Shown piece by piece: positions 1 through 9,019 of a stretch of 64,000 nt of DNA (the first letter of the stretch is position 1; each line of letters starts with the position of its first letter). A program made the translations under genes and the position numbers. The DNA is from Bacteroides sp. (GTDB lineage Bacteria; Bacteroidota; Bacteroidia; Bacteroidales; Bacteroidaceae). Location of the stretch: the NCBI GenBank assembly GCA_022648295.1, contig JALCME010000011.1, positions 62,001 through 126,000 of the forward strand. Direction: 5' to 3'. The notes under the pieces are model-generated. The model saw only the letters and a list, made by a program, of their open reading frames with translations, was not told where the DNA came from and did no database searches.

Positions 1-168
1 TCCCTTTTAAAGGGGGTAATATTTCAAAAGAAAAAGCTGTTTTTTCATTCTTGTGTATCAGGTCTATAATCCTCATTTCTTTTTTGTATCTTGTTCAACG
101 AGTGATTGTTTTTTTGTACATTGGGAACAAAAATACGAAAAAGAAATGAGATATGCTTTTCTGCTCTG
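1..168. other. left-edge intergenic stretch
   Basis: No convincing gene is seen here. The stretch lies downstream of the minus-strand fimbrillin-like gene. An open frame running into it on the plus strand overlaps that gene antisense and has no family resemblance. Confidence 0.5.
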
Positions 169-2052
169 CTATTCTTTTATGCAGCGGACGGAAAGAGCTT
201 GTCTTTCTGGAGAGCTGCTGCCAAAGTCTATTGTATTTTTAGTACTCATAAAAAGAATGGCTTTTTCTGATAAGGTACCGTTTGTGTCTCCTTTTATCCA
301 AAAAGCGGCAGTTCTGTCGGGATTAACGTAATTTGTTTGCCCATCGCTGTTTTGGGTGAATAATCCTTCCGGTATGATATTTAATCCGCTTTCTCCTGTT
401 GAGGCACATACTGTATCTCCTGCTTTAAGCGCTAACCATTCTCCTGTCTTTAACAGGGACGCGTCATTATTGACATAGGCTTGTAGAGTTTCCCAATCAT
501 TCAAATTCGGTATTTTCCAATTTTCGGGAGCTAATTCACCTGTAGTAACAGCTTCTCCGTTATAAAAAAAGTAATTCACCTTTTCAGGTTTAAAGTATCC
601 GGCTCCATTTCCAAGTGTTGTTTGCTTAGTAATGCCTGATCCATCTTGATACATTGTAGCGTGAAGATTTTCTTTCATCCAATATTGAGTTCCTATTTTT
701 ACAATTGGGTAAGTTTGTAGCGTTCCTCCGCGAATATCCCGGATGGTATAGCTTGTTATATTGACATTTAGTGGATCATCTGGCTTTTCTAATAATACTT
801 TTCCATTTGAATCAAGGTAGAATTGCTGAATTGGAGGCAAATTTCCTTCAATATAAGCGAAAGTATTGGTTTGTGTATTCCAACTTATTTTTCCACCGTT
901 TATGGCATCGTCTTTATCCAATAGCTGTAAAACTGTGCCCTGACTTAAATCTATTATTTCATTCTCATCAATAGGATAAGAAGTGATTACTCTTGAACTG
1001 AGTCCGTCTGATTTTAAATATTCTCTGCAAATTTCGGCTATGGGCTTCCCTCCGTAATATACCCGATAAATGTCGGATAGAGCAAAAGATAGAGAAGCAA
1101 GGTGGATGGCATTTACATTCTCTTTATTCTCGGTTATTCCTCCGCTTACGGTACTCCAATCGGTTATATTTCCTGCTATTCCTGCTAGAGTGGGATTACT
1201 GCTCTGCAATGCAGAGACACTGATTTCACATTGATTGCTACCTGTCATTGATAATTCCGGTATTGGGCATGTGTATATCTTGCCATTCCAGTCCATAACG
1301 AGTGATTGGCTGGCTGTATTCATCGTCTGTGGAATAATAATAAACTCTTTACCGGTTAAATTTCCTTCTTCATTAATAGCCCACTCTCCATAAGGAATAA
1401 TATCTGCCTCTTCCGTCAGATTACTAAATGAATCGCTTTCCACGTTATAGGATGCTTGTGTTTTGAAGCCCGTTGCAACTATTCTTGGGTTTGCTTTTAA
1501 TATATCAGCAGCACTTTCATCATTTTGGGGTTTCAGTACGATTCTTATCTTGGCTAATTTATGTATGTAGTTAAGTCCGACAGCCTGATTGCTGCCGGCG
1601 ATGTTGGAAGCCTTTGCAATCAGAAAATCGGATTGTGAGCGTTGTTTTGCATTGCTTTGGTCGGTTTGAACTGAAACGGAAAGTTCGGCTTTTCCTTGTT
1701 CTATTCCCTGAGTTTGATAGGGATAATAGCTGATAAAATCTAATTTAGCATCTCCTTCCGGGTAAAAGATAGTTTTTTCCGGGATAAGAGTTCCCTCTTC
1801 GCCATATTCTAACCAGATGTTGTCTATATATCGTTTTTGAGTAATTGAGTTTGACGTAAGTACGGCATATAGTCCTACTTTGTCTCCTTGTTCGAAAGTG
1901 GTTTCCGTAACCCGGGTTGAGGAGTTCATTACATTTGTGGAAAAGGTAATAGGAATTGTCCCGGAAGCAATATCCGAATTGACTTGGTTAACGCACGAAT
2001 AGTTTAGAAATACGATACTTGAAAGTAGTATCATCTTACTTTGTTTTTTCAT
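169..2052 (-). CDS. fimbrillin-family lipoprotein with FISUMP C-terminal domain
   Basis: A 627-residue exported protein. The N-terminus is a lipoprotein signal ending in the lipobox-like LNYSC (Cys about residue 20). Residues ~30-300 follow the fimbrillin / Mfa-like pattern: ITFST near the start, GDKVGLYA, FYPEG, FISYYPYQ, and a HKLAKIRIVL strand. Residues ~430-627 match the Fibrobacter succinogenes major paralogous domain (FISUMP), with IGTQYWMKENL, a WKIPNLNDWETL segment and a C-terminal SVRCIKE. Many Bacteroidales surface lipoproteins have this two-part build. It probably sits on the outer-membrane surface as an adhesin or fimbria-associated protein; the ligand is unknown. The gene is monocistronic as far as can be seen, with a promoter and a dyad about 200 bp upstream. 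Family assignment is good; function is inferred. Confidence 0.85.
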   Translation of the reverse strand: MKKQSKMILLSSIVFLNYSCVNQVNSDIASGTIPITFSTNVMNSSTRVTETTFEQGDKVGLYAVLTSNSITQKRYIDNIWLEYGEEGTLIPEKTIFYPEGDAKLDFISYYPYQTQGIEQGKAELSVSVQTDQSNAKQRSQSDFLIAKASNIAGSNQAVGLNYIHKLAKIRIVLKPQNDESAADILKANPRIVATGFKTQASYNVESDSFSNLTEEADIIPYGEWAINEEGNLTGKEFIIIPQTMNTASQSLVMDWNGKIYTCPIPELSMTGSNQCEISVSALQSSNPTLAGIAGNITDWSTVSGGITENKENVNAIHLASLSFALSDIYRVYYGGKPIAEICREYLKSDGLSSRVITSYPIDENEIIDLSQGTVLQLLDKDDAINGGKISWNTQTNTFAYIEGNLPPIQQFYLDSNGKVLLEKPDDPLNVNITSYTIRDIRGGTLQTYPIVKIGTQYWMKENLHATMYQDGSGITKQTTLGNGAGYFKPEKVNYFFYNGEAVTTGELAPENWKIPNLNDWETLQAYVNNDASLLKTGEWLALKAGDTVCASTGESGLNIIPEGLFTQNSDGQTNYVNPDRTAAFWIKGDTNGTLSEKAILFMSTKNTIDFGSSSPERQALSVRCIKE

Positions 2053-2234
2053 CTTATTATTAAAAAATGGTTATAATTTATAGTCATAAAATATCCTCAT
2101 AGCTGTATTGAGTAGGTATGCAGCCAAATGATTAATATTTCGGAATTTTGTAGAATAGAACCGATTGGTAGGGAAAGTCGGAAGGCTTTAGATTGCTAAT
2201 CTTAGTTGGATTCGTGTTGAATTCCGTGCTTGTT

Positions 2235-2254
2235 GTTCTTAATCTTTTAAGAAC
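2235..2254. promoter_or_regulatory. operator-like dyad GTTCTTAATCTTTTAAGAAC
   Basis: A 20 bp inverted repeat lies just downstream of the minus-strand -7 box at 2260-2267, so it would cover the expected transcription start of the fimbrillin-like gene. A repressor site or a 5'-end RNA hairpin are both possible. Confidence 0.4.
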
Positions 2255-2259
2255 GGATG

Positions 2260-2267
2260 CAAAGTTA
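2260..2267 (-). promoter_or_regulatory. Bacteroidales -7 box (TAACTTTG)
   Basis: The minus strand reads TAACTTTG, matching the TAnnTTTG consensus. It points toward the fimbrillin-like gene starting at 2052. Confidence 0.5.
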
Positions 2268-2475
2268 ATTTAATATTGATTATGAACAAAAGTATTGGCT
2301 ATTTTTGTACGTTTTTTCTGCTTTAAATGTTATTTCAATTGAATGGTGAACTTTCTTGGTTATTCTTTTTTTTAGTTAGCCTATTTTAATTGACTGATTT
2401 GACTTTAATTAATTGCAGCTCTTGCTTTTCTTGTTTTTATCTGCTACTTTTTATTACTCTCTCCTATATTTCATG

Positions 2476-2483
2476 TATCTTTG
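2476..2483 (+). promoter_or_regulatory. -7 box (TATCTTTG) for metA
   Basis: TATCTTTG lies about 33 bp before the metA start codon. No clear -33 TTTG element is seen. Confidence 0.5.
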
Positions 2484-2515
2484 TTGGTGAATTATAGAAA
2501 ATTTAGATTGAAAGT

Positions 2516-3433
2516 ATGCCATTAAATTTACCCGATAAACTTCCGGCAATTGAGTTATTGAAAGAAGAGAATATATTTGTTATTGATAATTCTCGTGCTA
2601 CGCAACAGGATATTCGTCCGTTGCGTATTGTTATTTTGAATTTGATGCCTTTAAAAATAACGACGGAAACGGACCTTATACGTCTGCTCTCGAATACTCC
2701 TCTTCAGGTAGAAATTTCATTTATGAAGATAAAAAGCCATACTCCTAAAAATACTCCGATAGAGCATATGCAGGCTTTTTATACCGATTTTGAAAAAATG
2801 CGGGGGAACAAATATGATGGGATGATTATTACCGGTGCGCCTGTAGAACAGATGGATTTTGAGGAAGTATCTTACTGGAGTGAAATTACGGATATTTTCG
2901 ATTGGGCTCATACGCATGTTACTTCAACCCTGTATATTTGCTGGGCTGCTTATGCAGGTTTATACCATTATTACAAAATACCTAAGCACTCCTTACCACA
3001 GAAAATGTTCGGTGTGTTTGAACATTCTCCTCTGGCTCCGATGTATCCTATCTTTCGTGGTTTCGATGACCTGTTTTATGTTCCGCATAGTCGTCACACG
3101 GAAGTGCGAAAAGAGGATATATTGAAAGTGCCGGAATTGACATTACTATCCGAGTCCAAAGAAGCTGGGGTGTATATGGCTATGGCACGTGGAGGGCGTG
3201 AATTTTATGTGACAGGCCATTCGGAATATTCTCCGTTGACATTGGATACCGAATATCGCCGTGATTTGGATAAAGGTCTTTTGATAGACATACCACGGAA
3301 TTATTATATAGATGATGATCCGGAAAAAGGTGTTTTAGTGCGTTGGCGTGCTCATGCCAATTTGTTATTCTCCAATTGGTTGAATTATTATGTTTATCAG
3401 GAAACACCATATAATATCAATGATATTGAATAA
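2516..3433 (+). CDS. metA: homoserine O-acyltransferase (MetA)
   Basis: This enzyme acylates homoserine (succinyl or acetyl transfer) in the first committed step of methionine synthesis, in the cytoplasm. The 305-residue length is the usual MetA length. The nucleophile is Cys142 in ICWAAYAG, and the His235 and Glu237 pair lies in GHSEYS, the exact positions expected for the family. The motif LRIVILNLMPLKITTETDL is typical of the N-terminus. Acyl-donor specificity cannot be read with certainty; many MetA proteins use acetyl-CoA. It is followed 6 bp later by the U32-family gene, so the two may be co-transcribed. No SAM riboswitch is visible upstream. Confidence 0.95.
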   Translation: MPLNLPDKLPAIELLKEENIFVIDNSRATQQDIRPLRIVILNLMPLKITTETDLIRLLSNTPLQVEISFMKIKSHTPKNTPIEHMQAFYTDFEKMRGNKYDGMIITGAPVEQMDFEEVSYWSEITDIFDWAHTHVTSTLYICWAAYAGLYHYYKIPKHSLPQKMFGVFEHSPLAPMYPIFRGFDDLFYVPHSRHTEVRKEDILKVPELTLLSESKEAGVYMAMARGGREFYVTGHSEYSPLTLDTEYRRDLDKGLLIDIPRNYYIDDDPEKGVLVRWRAHANLLFSNWLNYYVYQETPYNINDIE

Positions 3434-3439
3434 TTTCCT

Positions 3440-5317
3440 TTGGTGATGATAAGACAACGTAAAATAGAACTTTTAGCTCCTGCCAAGGATTTAGAATGTG
3501 GCATTGAAGCAATCAATCATGGGGCGGATGCGGTGTACATCGGTGCCCCTAAATTTGGGGCACGGGCTGATGCAGGGAATTCGTTGGATGATATCGCAGC
3601 ACTGATAGCTCATGCCCATTTGTATAATGTTCGTATTTATGTTGCGCTCAATACCATTTTGAAGGATGAGGAATTGAGTGAGGCGGAGAAGATGATTTGG
3701 AGACTCTATCGTTTAGGAGTGGATGCTTTGATTATACAGGACTGGGGGATTACCCGCATGCAGTTACCACCTATTCCGCTACATGCCAGTACTCAAATGG
3801 ATAACCGTACTGTAGAGAAGGTACGTTTCTTGGCTGAAGCCGGTTTCCGGCAAGTCGTTTTGGCACGGGAACTGTCTTTGCAGGAAATTAAAGCAATTCA
3901 TGAGACTTGCCCGGATGTTTCATTGGAAGTGTTTGTACATGGTGCTCTTTGTGTAAGTTATAGCGGACAATGTTACATGAGCCAGGCTTGCTTTGGACGT
4001 AGTGCGAACCGTGGGGCCTGTGCTCAATTTTGCCGTTTGCCTTTTAATATGGTTGATGCAGATGGAAAAGAAATCGTACACAATAAGCATTTACTTTCGT
4101 TGAAAGATTTAAATCAGAGTGATGTATTGGAAGAACTGCTTGATGCTGGCGTAACGTCTTTAAAAATTGAAGGACGTTTAAAAGATGTCTCGTATGTGAA
4201 GAATGTGACGGCAGCTTATAATGAGCGGTTGAATGCTTTACTTGCCAGGCGTAGGGAATACGTCCGGGCATCTTCGGGGAGTTGCCAATATACCTTCCGT
4301 CCTCAATTGGATAAAAGTTTTAGCCGTGGATTCACGCATTATTTTTTGAATGGTCGCTCTTCTGATGTGACTTCTTTTGATACTCCTAAATCATTAGGGG
4401 AGGAAATGGGCACAGTAAAAGAGTTGCGGGATAATTACTTTACCGTGGCAGGGGTGAAGCCTTTTCATAATGGGGATGGAATATGTTTCCTTGATGAACG
4501 GGGTAATTTAAAGGGACTCCGTATCAACAGGGTGGAGGAGAATAAACTTTATCCGCAGGAGAAACCTTATATTCGTCCACGAACAGTGGTTTACCGGAAT
4601 TTTGATCAGGAGTTTGAGAAATTGCTTTCACGTAAATCGGCCGAACGTAAGATTGCTGTTTCTATATCTTTGGCAGAAATCGCTAGCGGATTCGTATTAA
4701 GTATGAAAGATGAGGATGATAATCACGTCGCACTCGTTTTTCCTTACGGAAAGGAGCTTGCCCATACCTCACAAGTCGATAATTTATATCGGTTGTTAAG
4801 CAAATTGGGTAATACACTTTTTGAAGTGAAAGAAGGGGATGGTTTTCAAGGAATAAAACTATCTTTATCCGATAATTGGTTCTTTCCTGCCTCGGTGATA
4901 GCTGATTGGCGGAGACAGGTTGTGGAAGAATTACTTAAAGTACGCCGCATTAACTATCGTACAGAGTTGTTTAAATGGCTGCCGACCCGTCATTCTTTCC
5001 CTTTGTCTGTTGGAGCTGGCAAGATCACTTATTTAGGTAATGTGATGAATGCAAAGGCGGCTTCTTTTTATCACGACCATGGCCTCGCTTCAGTTGAATC
5101 TGCTTATGAATTGCAACCTGTTGAAGATGCTGCTTTAATGTTTTGCAAACACTGCCTGCGTTACAGTATGGGGTGGTGTCCTACTTTGCAAAAGCAGCCT
5201 GCTCCTTATAAGGAGCCCTATTACTTGATTAGCACAGATGGTAAACGATTTCGTTTGGAATTTGATTGTAAGCATTGTCAAATGAAGGTTTATGCGGAAT
5301 GGCAAAAAGGAAAATAG
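3440..5317 (+). CDS. peptidase U32 family protein (RlhA/YhbU-like)
   Basis: A 625-residue cytoplasmic protein of the U32 family. The N-terminal half is the U32 TIM-barrel-like domain, starting IELLAPAKDLE and GADAVYIGAP. The family signature is present as EVFVHGALCVSYSGQCYMS, followed by more cysteines (ACFG, GACAQFC), which in relatives are linked to an Fe-S cluster. A long C-terminal extension ends with two CxxC-like pairs (CKHC twice). Relatives such as RlhA and TrhP act in hydroxylation of rRNA or tRNA rather than proteolysis, so an RNA-modification role is more likely than protease. Starts at 3440 or 3446 are both possible. The 3' end overlaps the next gene by 26 bp, suggesting translational coupling. 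Confidence 0.85.
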   Translation: MVMIRQRKIELLAPAKDLECGIEAINHGADAVYIGAPKFGARADAGNSLDDIAALIAHAHLYNVRIYVALNTILKDEELSEAEKMIWRLYRLGVDALIIQDWGITRMQLPPIPLHASTQMDNRTVEKVRFLAEAGFRQVVLARELSLQEIKAIHETCPDVSLEVFVHGALCVSYSGQCYMSQACFGRSANRGACAQFCRLPFNMVDADGKEIVHNKHLLSLKDLNQSDVLEELLDAGVTSLKIEGRLKDVSYVKNVTAAYNERLNALLARRREYVRASSGSCQYTFRPQLDKSFSRGFTHYFLNGRSSDVTSFDTPKSLGEEMGTVKELRDNYFTVAGVKPFHNGDGICFLDERGNLKGLRINRVEENKLYPQEKPYIRPRTVVYRNFDQEFEKLLSRKSAERKIAVSISLAEIASGFVLSMKDEDDNHVALVFPYGKELAHTSQVDNLYRLLSKLGNTLFEVKEGDGFQGIKLSLSDNWFFPASVIADWRRQVVEELLKVRRINYRTELFKWLPTRHSFPLSVGAGKITYLGNVMNAKAASFYHDHGLASVESAYELQPVEDAALMFCKHCLRYSMGWCPTLQKQPAPYKEPYYLISTDGKRFRLEFDCKHCQMKVYAEWQKGK

Positions 5318-6338
5318 AAAGATAAAGCCGGCTGGGCATCTTTTTCGTCCAGAGAGCTTAGGGCATCATCTACACAAGATTGTTCTGCTTTTCATGCTTG
5401 TGTTGGGTGGGGTTGTTTTGGTCTCCTGTCACTATCCACGCCCCGATTTGAAAGTTAAAGGGATGGATCGGAAGACACGGGATTCGCTGTCTTATCTTTA
5501 TGAGCGTCACTATACGTTGAATACCAATTTTGAGCTCCGGCAAGATTCTGTAATCATTGAATGCTTACCTGTAAAGGATTGTTACAACACGCTCCATCGG
5601 GGTGATCGCGTTGTCGTTGCGGAATTTTCCATTCATCGCAAAGACACTGTTGATAGTGTGTGGGTCAAATTGGCACATACACAAGACATACAAGGTTGGA
5701 TCAGGGAAAAAGATCTGAAGCAGGCTTTTGCACCTACTGATAGTATCTCGCAATTCATTTACTTGTTTAGTGATACCCATGCTTCCTATTTTGTGATCAT
5801 CTTTGCTCTATTTATTGCGGCGTGGATTTTCCGATTGTTCCGTCGAAAACAACTGAAAATGGTATATTTCAATGATATTGATAGTATATATCCGCTATTC
5901 CTTTGTCTATTGATGGCTTGTAGTGCTACAATTTATGAATCAATGCAGGTTTTTGTCCCCGAAACATGGGAGCACTTTTACTTCAATCCTACTTTGTCCC
6001 CGTTTAAAGTACCATTTATTCTTTCCGCTTTTCTGTTGACTATTTGGTTATTTGTCATTGTGCTTCTTGCCGTACTCGATGACTTGTTCCGCCAGCTTTC
6101 TGCTGCGGCTGCCTTCTTCTATTTATTAGGATTGGCTTCTTGTTGTATTTTTTGCTACTTCTTCTTTATTCTGACTACACATATTTATATCGGGTATTTT
6201 TTCTTGCTGATTTTCTTTGCTATTTTTGCAAAAAGAGCTCATCTCACGTTTGTGACCTATCGTTATCGTTGCGGTAATTGCGGACAAAAAATGAAGAGCA
6301 AAGGTATATGTCCTAATTGCGGTGCCATTAATCAATGA
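5292..6338 (+). CDS. lipoprotein-like membrane protein with SH3-like and zinc-ribbon parts
   Basis: I do not recognise a named family. The 348-residue product has a hydrophobic segment ending in VLVSC, a possible lipobox with Cys about residue 46. Next is an SH3-like stretch (residues ~85-145; LHRGDRVVVAEF, WVKLAH, IQGWIREKDL), then about four to five membrane helices (residues ~160-315), and a C-terminal zinc ribbon with CGNCG and CPNCG. The internal Met at 5394 would leave too short a signal, so the start at 5292, overlapping the U32 gene, is preferred. The architecture suggests an envelope protein with an extracytoplasmic SH3 head and a cytosolic zinc-binding tail. Confidence 0.65.
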   Translation: MRNGKKENRKIKPAGHLFRPESLGHHLHKIVLLFMLVLGGVVLVSCHYPRPDLKVKGMDRKTRDSLSYLYERHYTLNTNFELRQDSVIIECLPVKDCYNTLHRGDRVVVAEFSIHRKDTVDSVWVKLAHTQDIQGWIREKDLKQAFAPTDSISQFIYLFSDTHASYFVIIFALFIAAWIFRLFRRKQLKMVYFNDIDSIYPLFLCLLMACSATIYESMQVFVPETWEHFYFNPTLSPFKVPFILSAFLLTIWLFVIVLLAVLDDLFRQLSAAAAFFYLLGLASCCIFCYFFFILTTHIYIGYFFLLIFFAIFAKRAHLTFVTYRYRCGNCGQKMKSKGICPNCGAINQ

Positions 6339-6447
6339 TTTTTTCTAATCATCTGACTTTTTAATAGAAGGTTGAGATAAACTAATCTGTGTATCCGGGA
6401 ATAGTATGCAGATTGTCCTCTCATGTAGAGAAGACTGATAAGTGAAA

Positions 6448-6498
6448 CCCCTGAAGCCAAAGCTGATAATTGTAATTTTTCACTTGGCTTGCAGGGGG
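6448..6498. terminator. hairpin between convergent genes
   Basis: Arms CCCCTGAAGCCAA and TTGGCTTGCAGGGG pair with one bulge across an A+T-rich loop. It lies between the plus-strand membrane protein and the minus-strand TonB receptor, so it may terminate both. Confidence 0.5.
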
Positions 6499-6532
6499 TG
6501 GTTCATCTTTATGTGGTTATTGATGAGTCCTT

Positions 6533-8902
6533 TTAAAAACGGCAGCGTAGTTCTATTCCGGCTTGAATGGGTCGGCCTTTTTGCATAAATCCATTCCCCA
6601 TTGACTCAAAATAGAAGGTGGCATAATCTTTATCCAAGGCATTGCGTACCCAGAAATTGATTTCTCCGTTCTCCTTTTGAATACTGATTCGCCCATTCAA
6701 AGTTCCATAGAAGGCTTGGCTGACATCATTCTTTTCTGTCCAGTAGATACGCCCGGCTCCGGTATAGTCTGCGTTTAGCTGGATGCGATCAATCCAATGC
6801 CCCGGATTGATGTGAAAGACGTATTGCCCTCCCAAACTTAATGTCTGTTTAGGAGTGAAAGGTACATAATTGCCATTATAGCTGATCTCCTCCAACTCCC
6901 CGTTTACCTCGGCGTTGGTAATGTAATCCTTGAATGTGGCATGAGTATACCCGTAACAGAGATTCAGAGTCATGTTATTGGTGATGGCAGCCGCTAATGC
7001 TACTTCGGCACCAATGCTTCGGCTTTTACCAGCGTTAATGGTGATACGTCCCAGCCCACTGTTCGAAAAGCGAGTGAGTTGTTGGTCTCTGGTATTCATT
7101 AGGAAAGCGGAAAGATCAGTAGTCATTCGTCCGTTCCATAGGGTGAGGTGGCTTCCTATTTCGTAGTTCCAGGTATATTCAGGTTTGTACTTCGTTACAT
7201 CATTGATTTCTGGCATTTGTTCTTTCATCTGAAGAATCATATTGCTCTGAGATGAAAAGTTGGGATCAACAGCCAAGGCATCAAGCATACTATTCTTTAA
7301 GGACTTGGTGACTAAATCGGAGAACATCTGGATGTTATATCCTCCGCTCCGATAGCCGCGGGATACCGTTGCATAGACATTATTCCCTTTTTGCCATTCG
7401 TATTGCAAGGCAAATTTCGGAAGGAGTTGAACATAGTCTGTGCTTTCTTTTCCTTTCAATGAGCTGCTAGCTTCCAAACCGTTACTTTCCATGTGCATGT
7501 ATGGTGGCATGTCAAAGGTAAAATCAAAATTGAGCGGACTGGAGGCAGAGAGATAATTCAACCGGATCTTTTCATAGTCCAAACGTAATCCCACAGTGGC
7601 GGAAAGTCCTTTTACCAGCAGATCGTTAAAAGTGGACTGATGATAAATGGCCCCACTAAAGGTTGGAGTCTTAAAATTCTCTCCGGTGTAGAGTTGGTTG
7701 CTGTTGATACCCATATGCATTAGTGGGGCGGCCGGGTTATTGGCTATCTCATCAAAAGCTTCATTTGCATTTTCTTCTATGATTTGTTTCATGCCTTCTT
7801 CTTTAAAGGTGACCGGAGCGTCAGTCTTCAGCCATTGGTAAAAGCCGAATATACCATTGGTCCATTGCCAGCGGCGGTTATTTTTACTCCTCATGACAAT
7901 CTCTTCGCTCAGTGTATTGATGTGTTGCTTCTGTTCAAGTGTGAAGATGTCTTGTGCGGTGAAATCCTGATCCAAGAGCATACGGTCTTGTAGATATTGG
8001 TATCCGGTAATTGCACTGAGGAGGAAATGTTCCCCTTGATATTCTGCCGTTAATCCTGCATTTAAGAGGTTACGCAGGTAACTGCTCTTGTCATTATAGG
8101 CCGGCTGATTCACCTTGCCGGTAGTCTTATCGTAAAGTCCGTAAGGAAAAGCGCCTTGGTCGGTATATTCATAGTTCACATTCATATCCAGTTTCCAATT
8201 ATCGGAAGGCAGGTAGATACCGCGGAAGCGTCCTCCAACAGATTGTCCCTTGTCAATCCGTTCATTATTGCGTGCCGCATTGCGGAAGAATCCGCCGTCG
8301 TAGTTGTAAAAAGCTCCCAATGAGTAAGCGAAACGACTGGATACTTGCTCGTAACGAGTGACGGATCCATTATAAGAATTGTGTGTCGCTGCACCCAGAC
8401 GGATGTCAGTCCCTTGATAACTAAATGGGGATTTTGTGTGGATTTTAATAATTCCTCCCATAGCATTACGCCCGTAGAGTGTACTTTGCGGACCACGGAG
8501 TACATCAATCCGTTCCACATCAAAGTAATTGAAGTCGAATGCCGATTTATCAATATAAGGCATGTTGTCCACGTATAACCCTACGCATGGGGTATTGGTA
8601 CGTGACCCGATGCCGCGGATATAAAGTGCCGAACTCATTTTGGAGCCATAATCCGGTATATAGAAGTTAGGCACGAGAGCTGTCAGGTTCTTGACGGAAT
8701 TAACTTGCACGGCTCGCAGGTTTTGTTGCGAAAGGAGCGTTGCGGCAAGGGGTAATTCACGAAGTTTGCTATATTCTTTAGGGGCTGCAATGATGGAAAC
8801 TTCTTCTACATCTACAACCTTTAAACTATCTGTATCGTCCGCCATACAATAACCTGCTGAAAGGAAAGTCAGGACGGACAAAATGATTCTACTTTTATTC
8901 AT
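6533..8902 (-). CDS. TonB-dependent outer-membrane receptor
   Basis: A 789-residue receptor read from the Met at 8902, which gives a proper signal peptide (MNKSRIILSVLTFLSAGYCMA); the longer frame to 8965 would add 21 residues ahead of it. The plug domain covers residues ~40-170 (ALYIRGIGSRTNTP, VERIDVLRGPQSTLYGRNAMGG). The rest is a 22-strand-type barrel ending in an aromatic residue (IELRCRF). There is no CarboxypepD-like N-terminal domain, so it is not SusC-like and resembles iron-complex or siderophore receptors; the substrate is unknown. A LuxR-type regulator gene lies directly upstream on the same strand, and a 20 bp dyad lies between them. No SusD partner is present. Confidence 0.88.
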   Translation of the reverse strand: MNKSRIILSVLTFLSAGYCMADDTDSLKVVDVEEVSIIAAPKEYSKLRELPLAATLLSQQNLRAVQVNSVKNLTALVPNFYIPDYGSKMSSALYIRGIGSRTNTPCVGLYVDNMPYIDKSAFDFNYFDVERIDVLRGPQSTLYGRNAMGGIIKIHTKSPFSYQGTDIRLGAATHNSYNGSVTRYEQVSSRFAYSLGAFYNYDGGFFRNAARNNERIDKGQSVGGRFRGIYLPSDNWKLDMNVNYEYTDQGAFPYGLYDKTTGKVNQPAYNDKSSYLRNLLNAGLTAEYQGEHFLLSAITGYQYLQDRMLLDQDFTAQDIFTLEQKQHINTLSEEIVMRSKNNRRWQWTNGIFGFYQWLKTDAPVTFKEEGMKQIIEENANEAFDEIANNPAAPLMHMGINSNQLYTGENFKTPTFSGAIYHQSTFNDLLVKGLSATVGLRLDYEKIRLNYLSASSPLNFDFTFDMPPYMHMESNGLEASSSLKGKESTDYVQLLPKFALQYEWQKGNNVYATVSRGYRSGGYNIQMFSDLVTKSLKNSMLDALAVDPNFSSQSNMILQMKEQMPEINDVTKYKPEYTWNYEIGSHLTLWNGRMTTDLSAFLMNTRDQQLTRFSNSGLGRITINAGKSRSIGAEVALAAAITNNMTLNLCYGYTHATFKDYITNAEVNGELEEISYNGNYVPFTPKQTLSLGGQYVFHINPGHWIDRIQLNADYTGAGRIYWTEKNDVSQAFYGTLNGRISIQKENGEINFWVRNALDKDYATFYFESMGNGFMQKGRPIQAGIELRCRF

Positions 8903-8956
8903 TTTGGAACTCTTATTTTTTCGAGCACAAAATAAGAGGAAATAATCTGTGTCTGC

Positions 8957-8976
8957 AATCCTCATTTATGAGGATT
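8957..8976. promoter_or_regulatory. dyad AATCCTCATTTATGAGGATT upstream of the receptor
   Basis: A 20 bp inverted repeat with a 2 bp central mismatch, 55-75 bp upstream of the receptor start and 44 bp from the regulator stop codon. It is a plausible operator for receptor expression. Confidence 0.4.
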
Positions 8977-9019
8977 TTGTTTCCCAAGTACGATGTTTAC
9001 TAATGCTCAAGTGGATTGG

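Larger units (their letters stand above)
2053..2515. other. divergent intergenic region between fimbrillin-like gene and metA
   Basis: This 463 bp region holds a minus-strand promoter with an overlapping dyad near 2235-2267 and a metA promoter near 2476. Nothing else is recognisable. A long untranslated leader of ~200 nt would precede the fimbrillin-like gene. Confidence 0.6.

Noticed and set aside
2053..2515. SAM riboswitch upstream of metA
   Set aside because: No conserved SAM riboswitch motifs could be found; only a promoter is visible.
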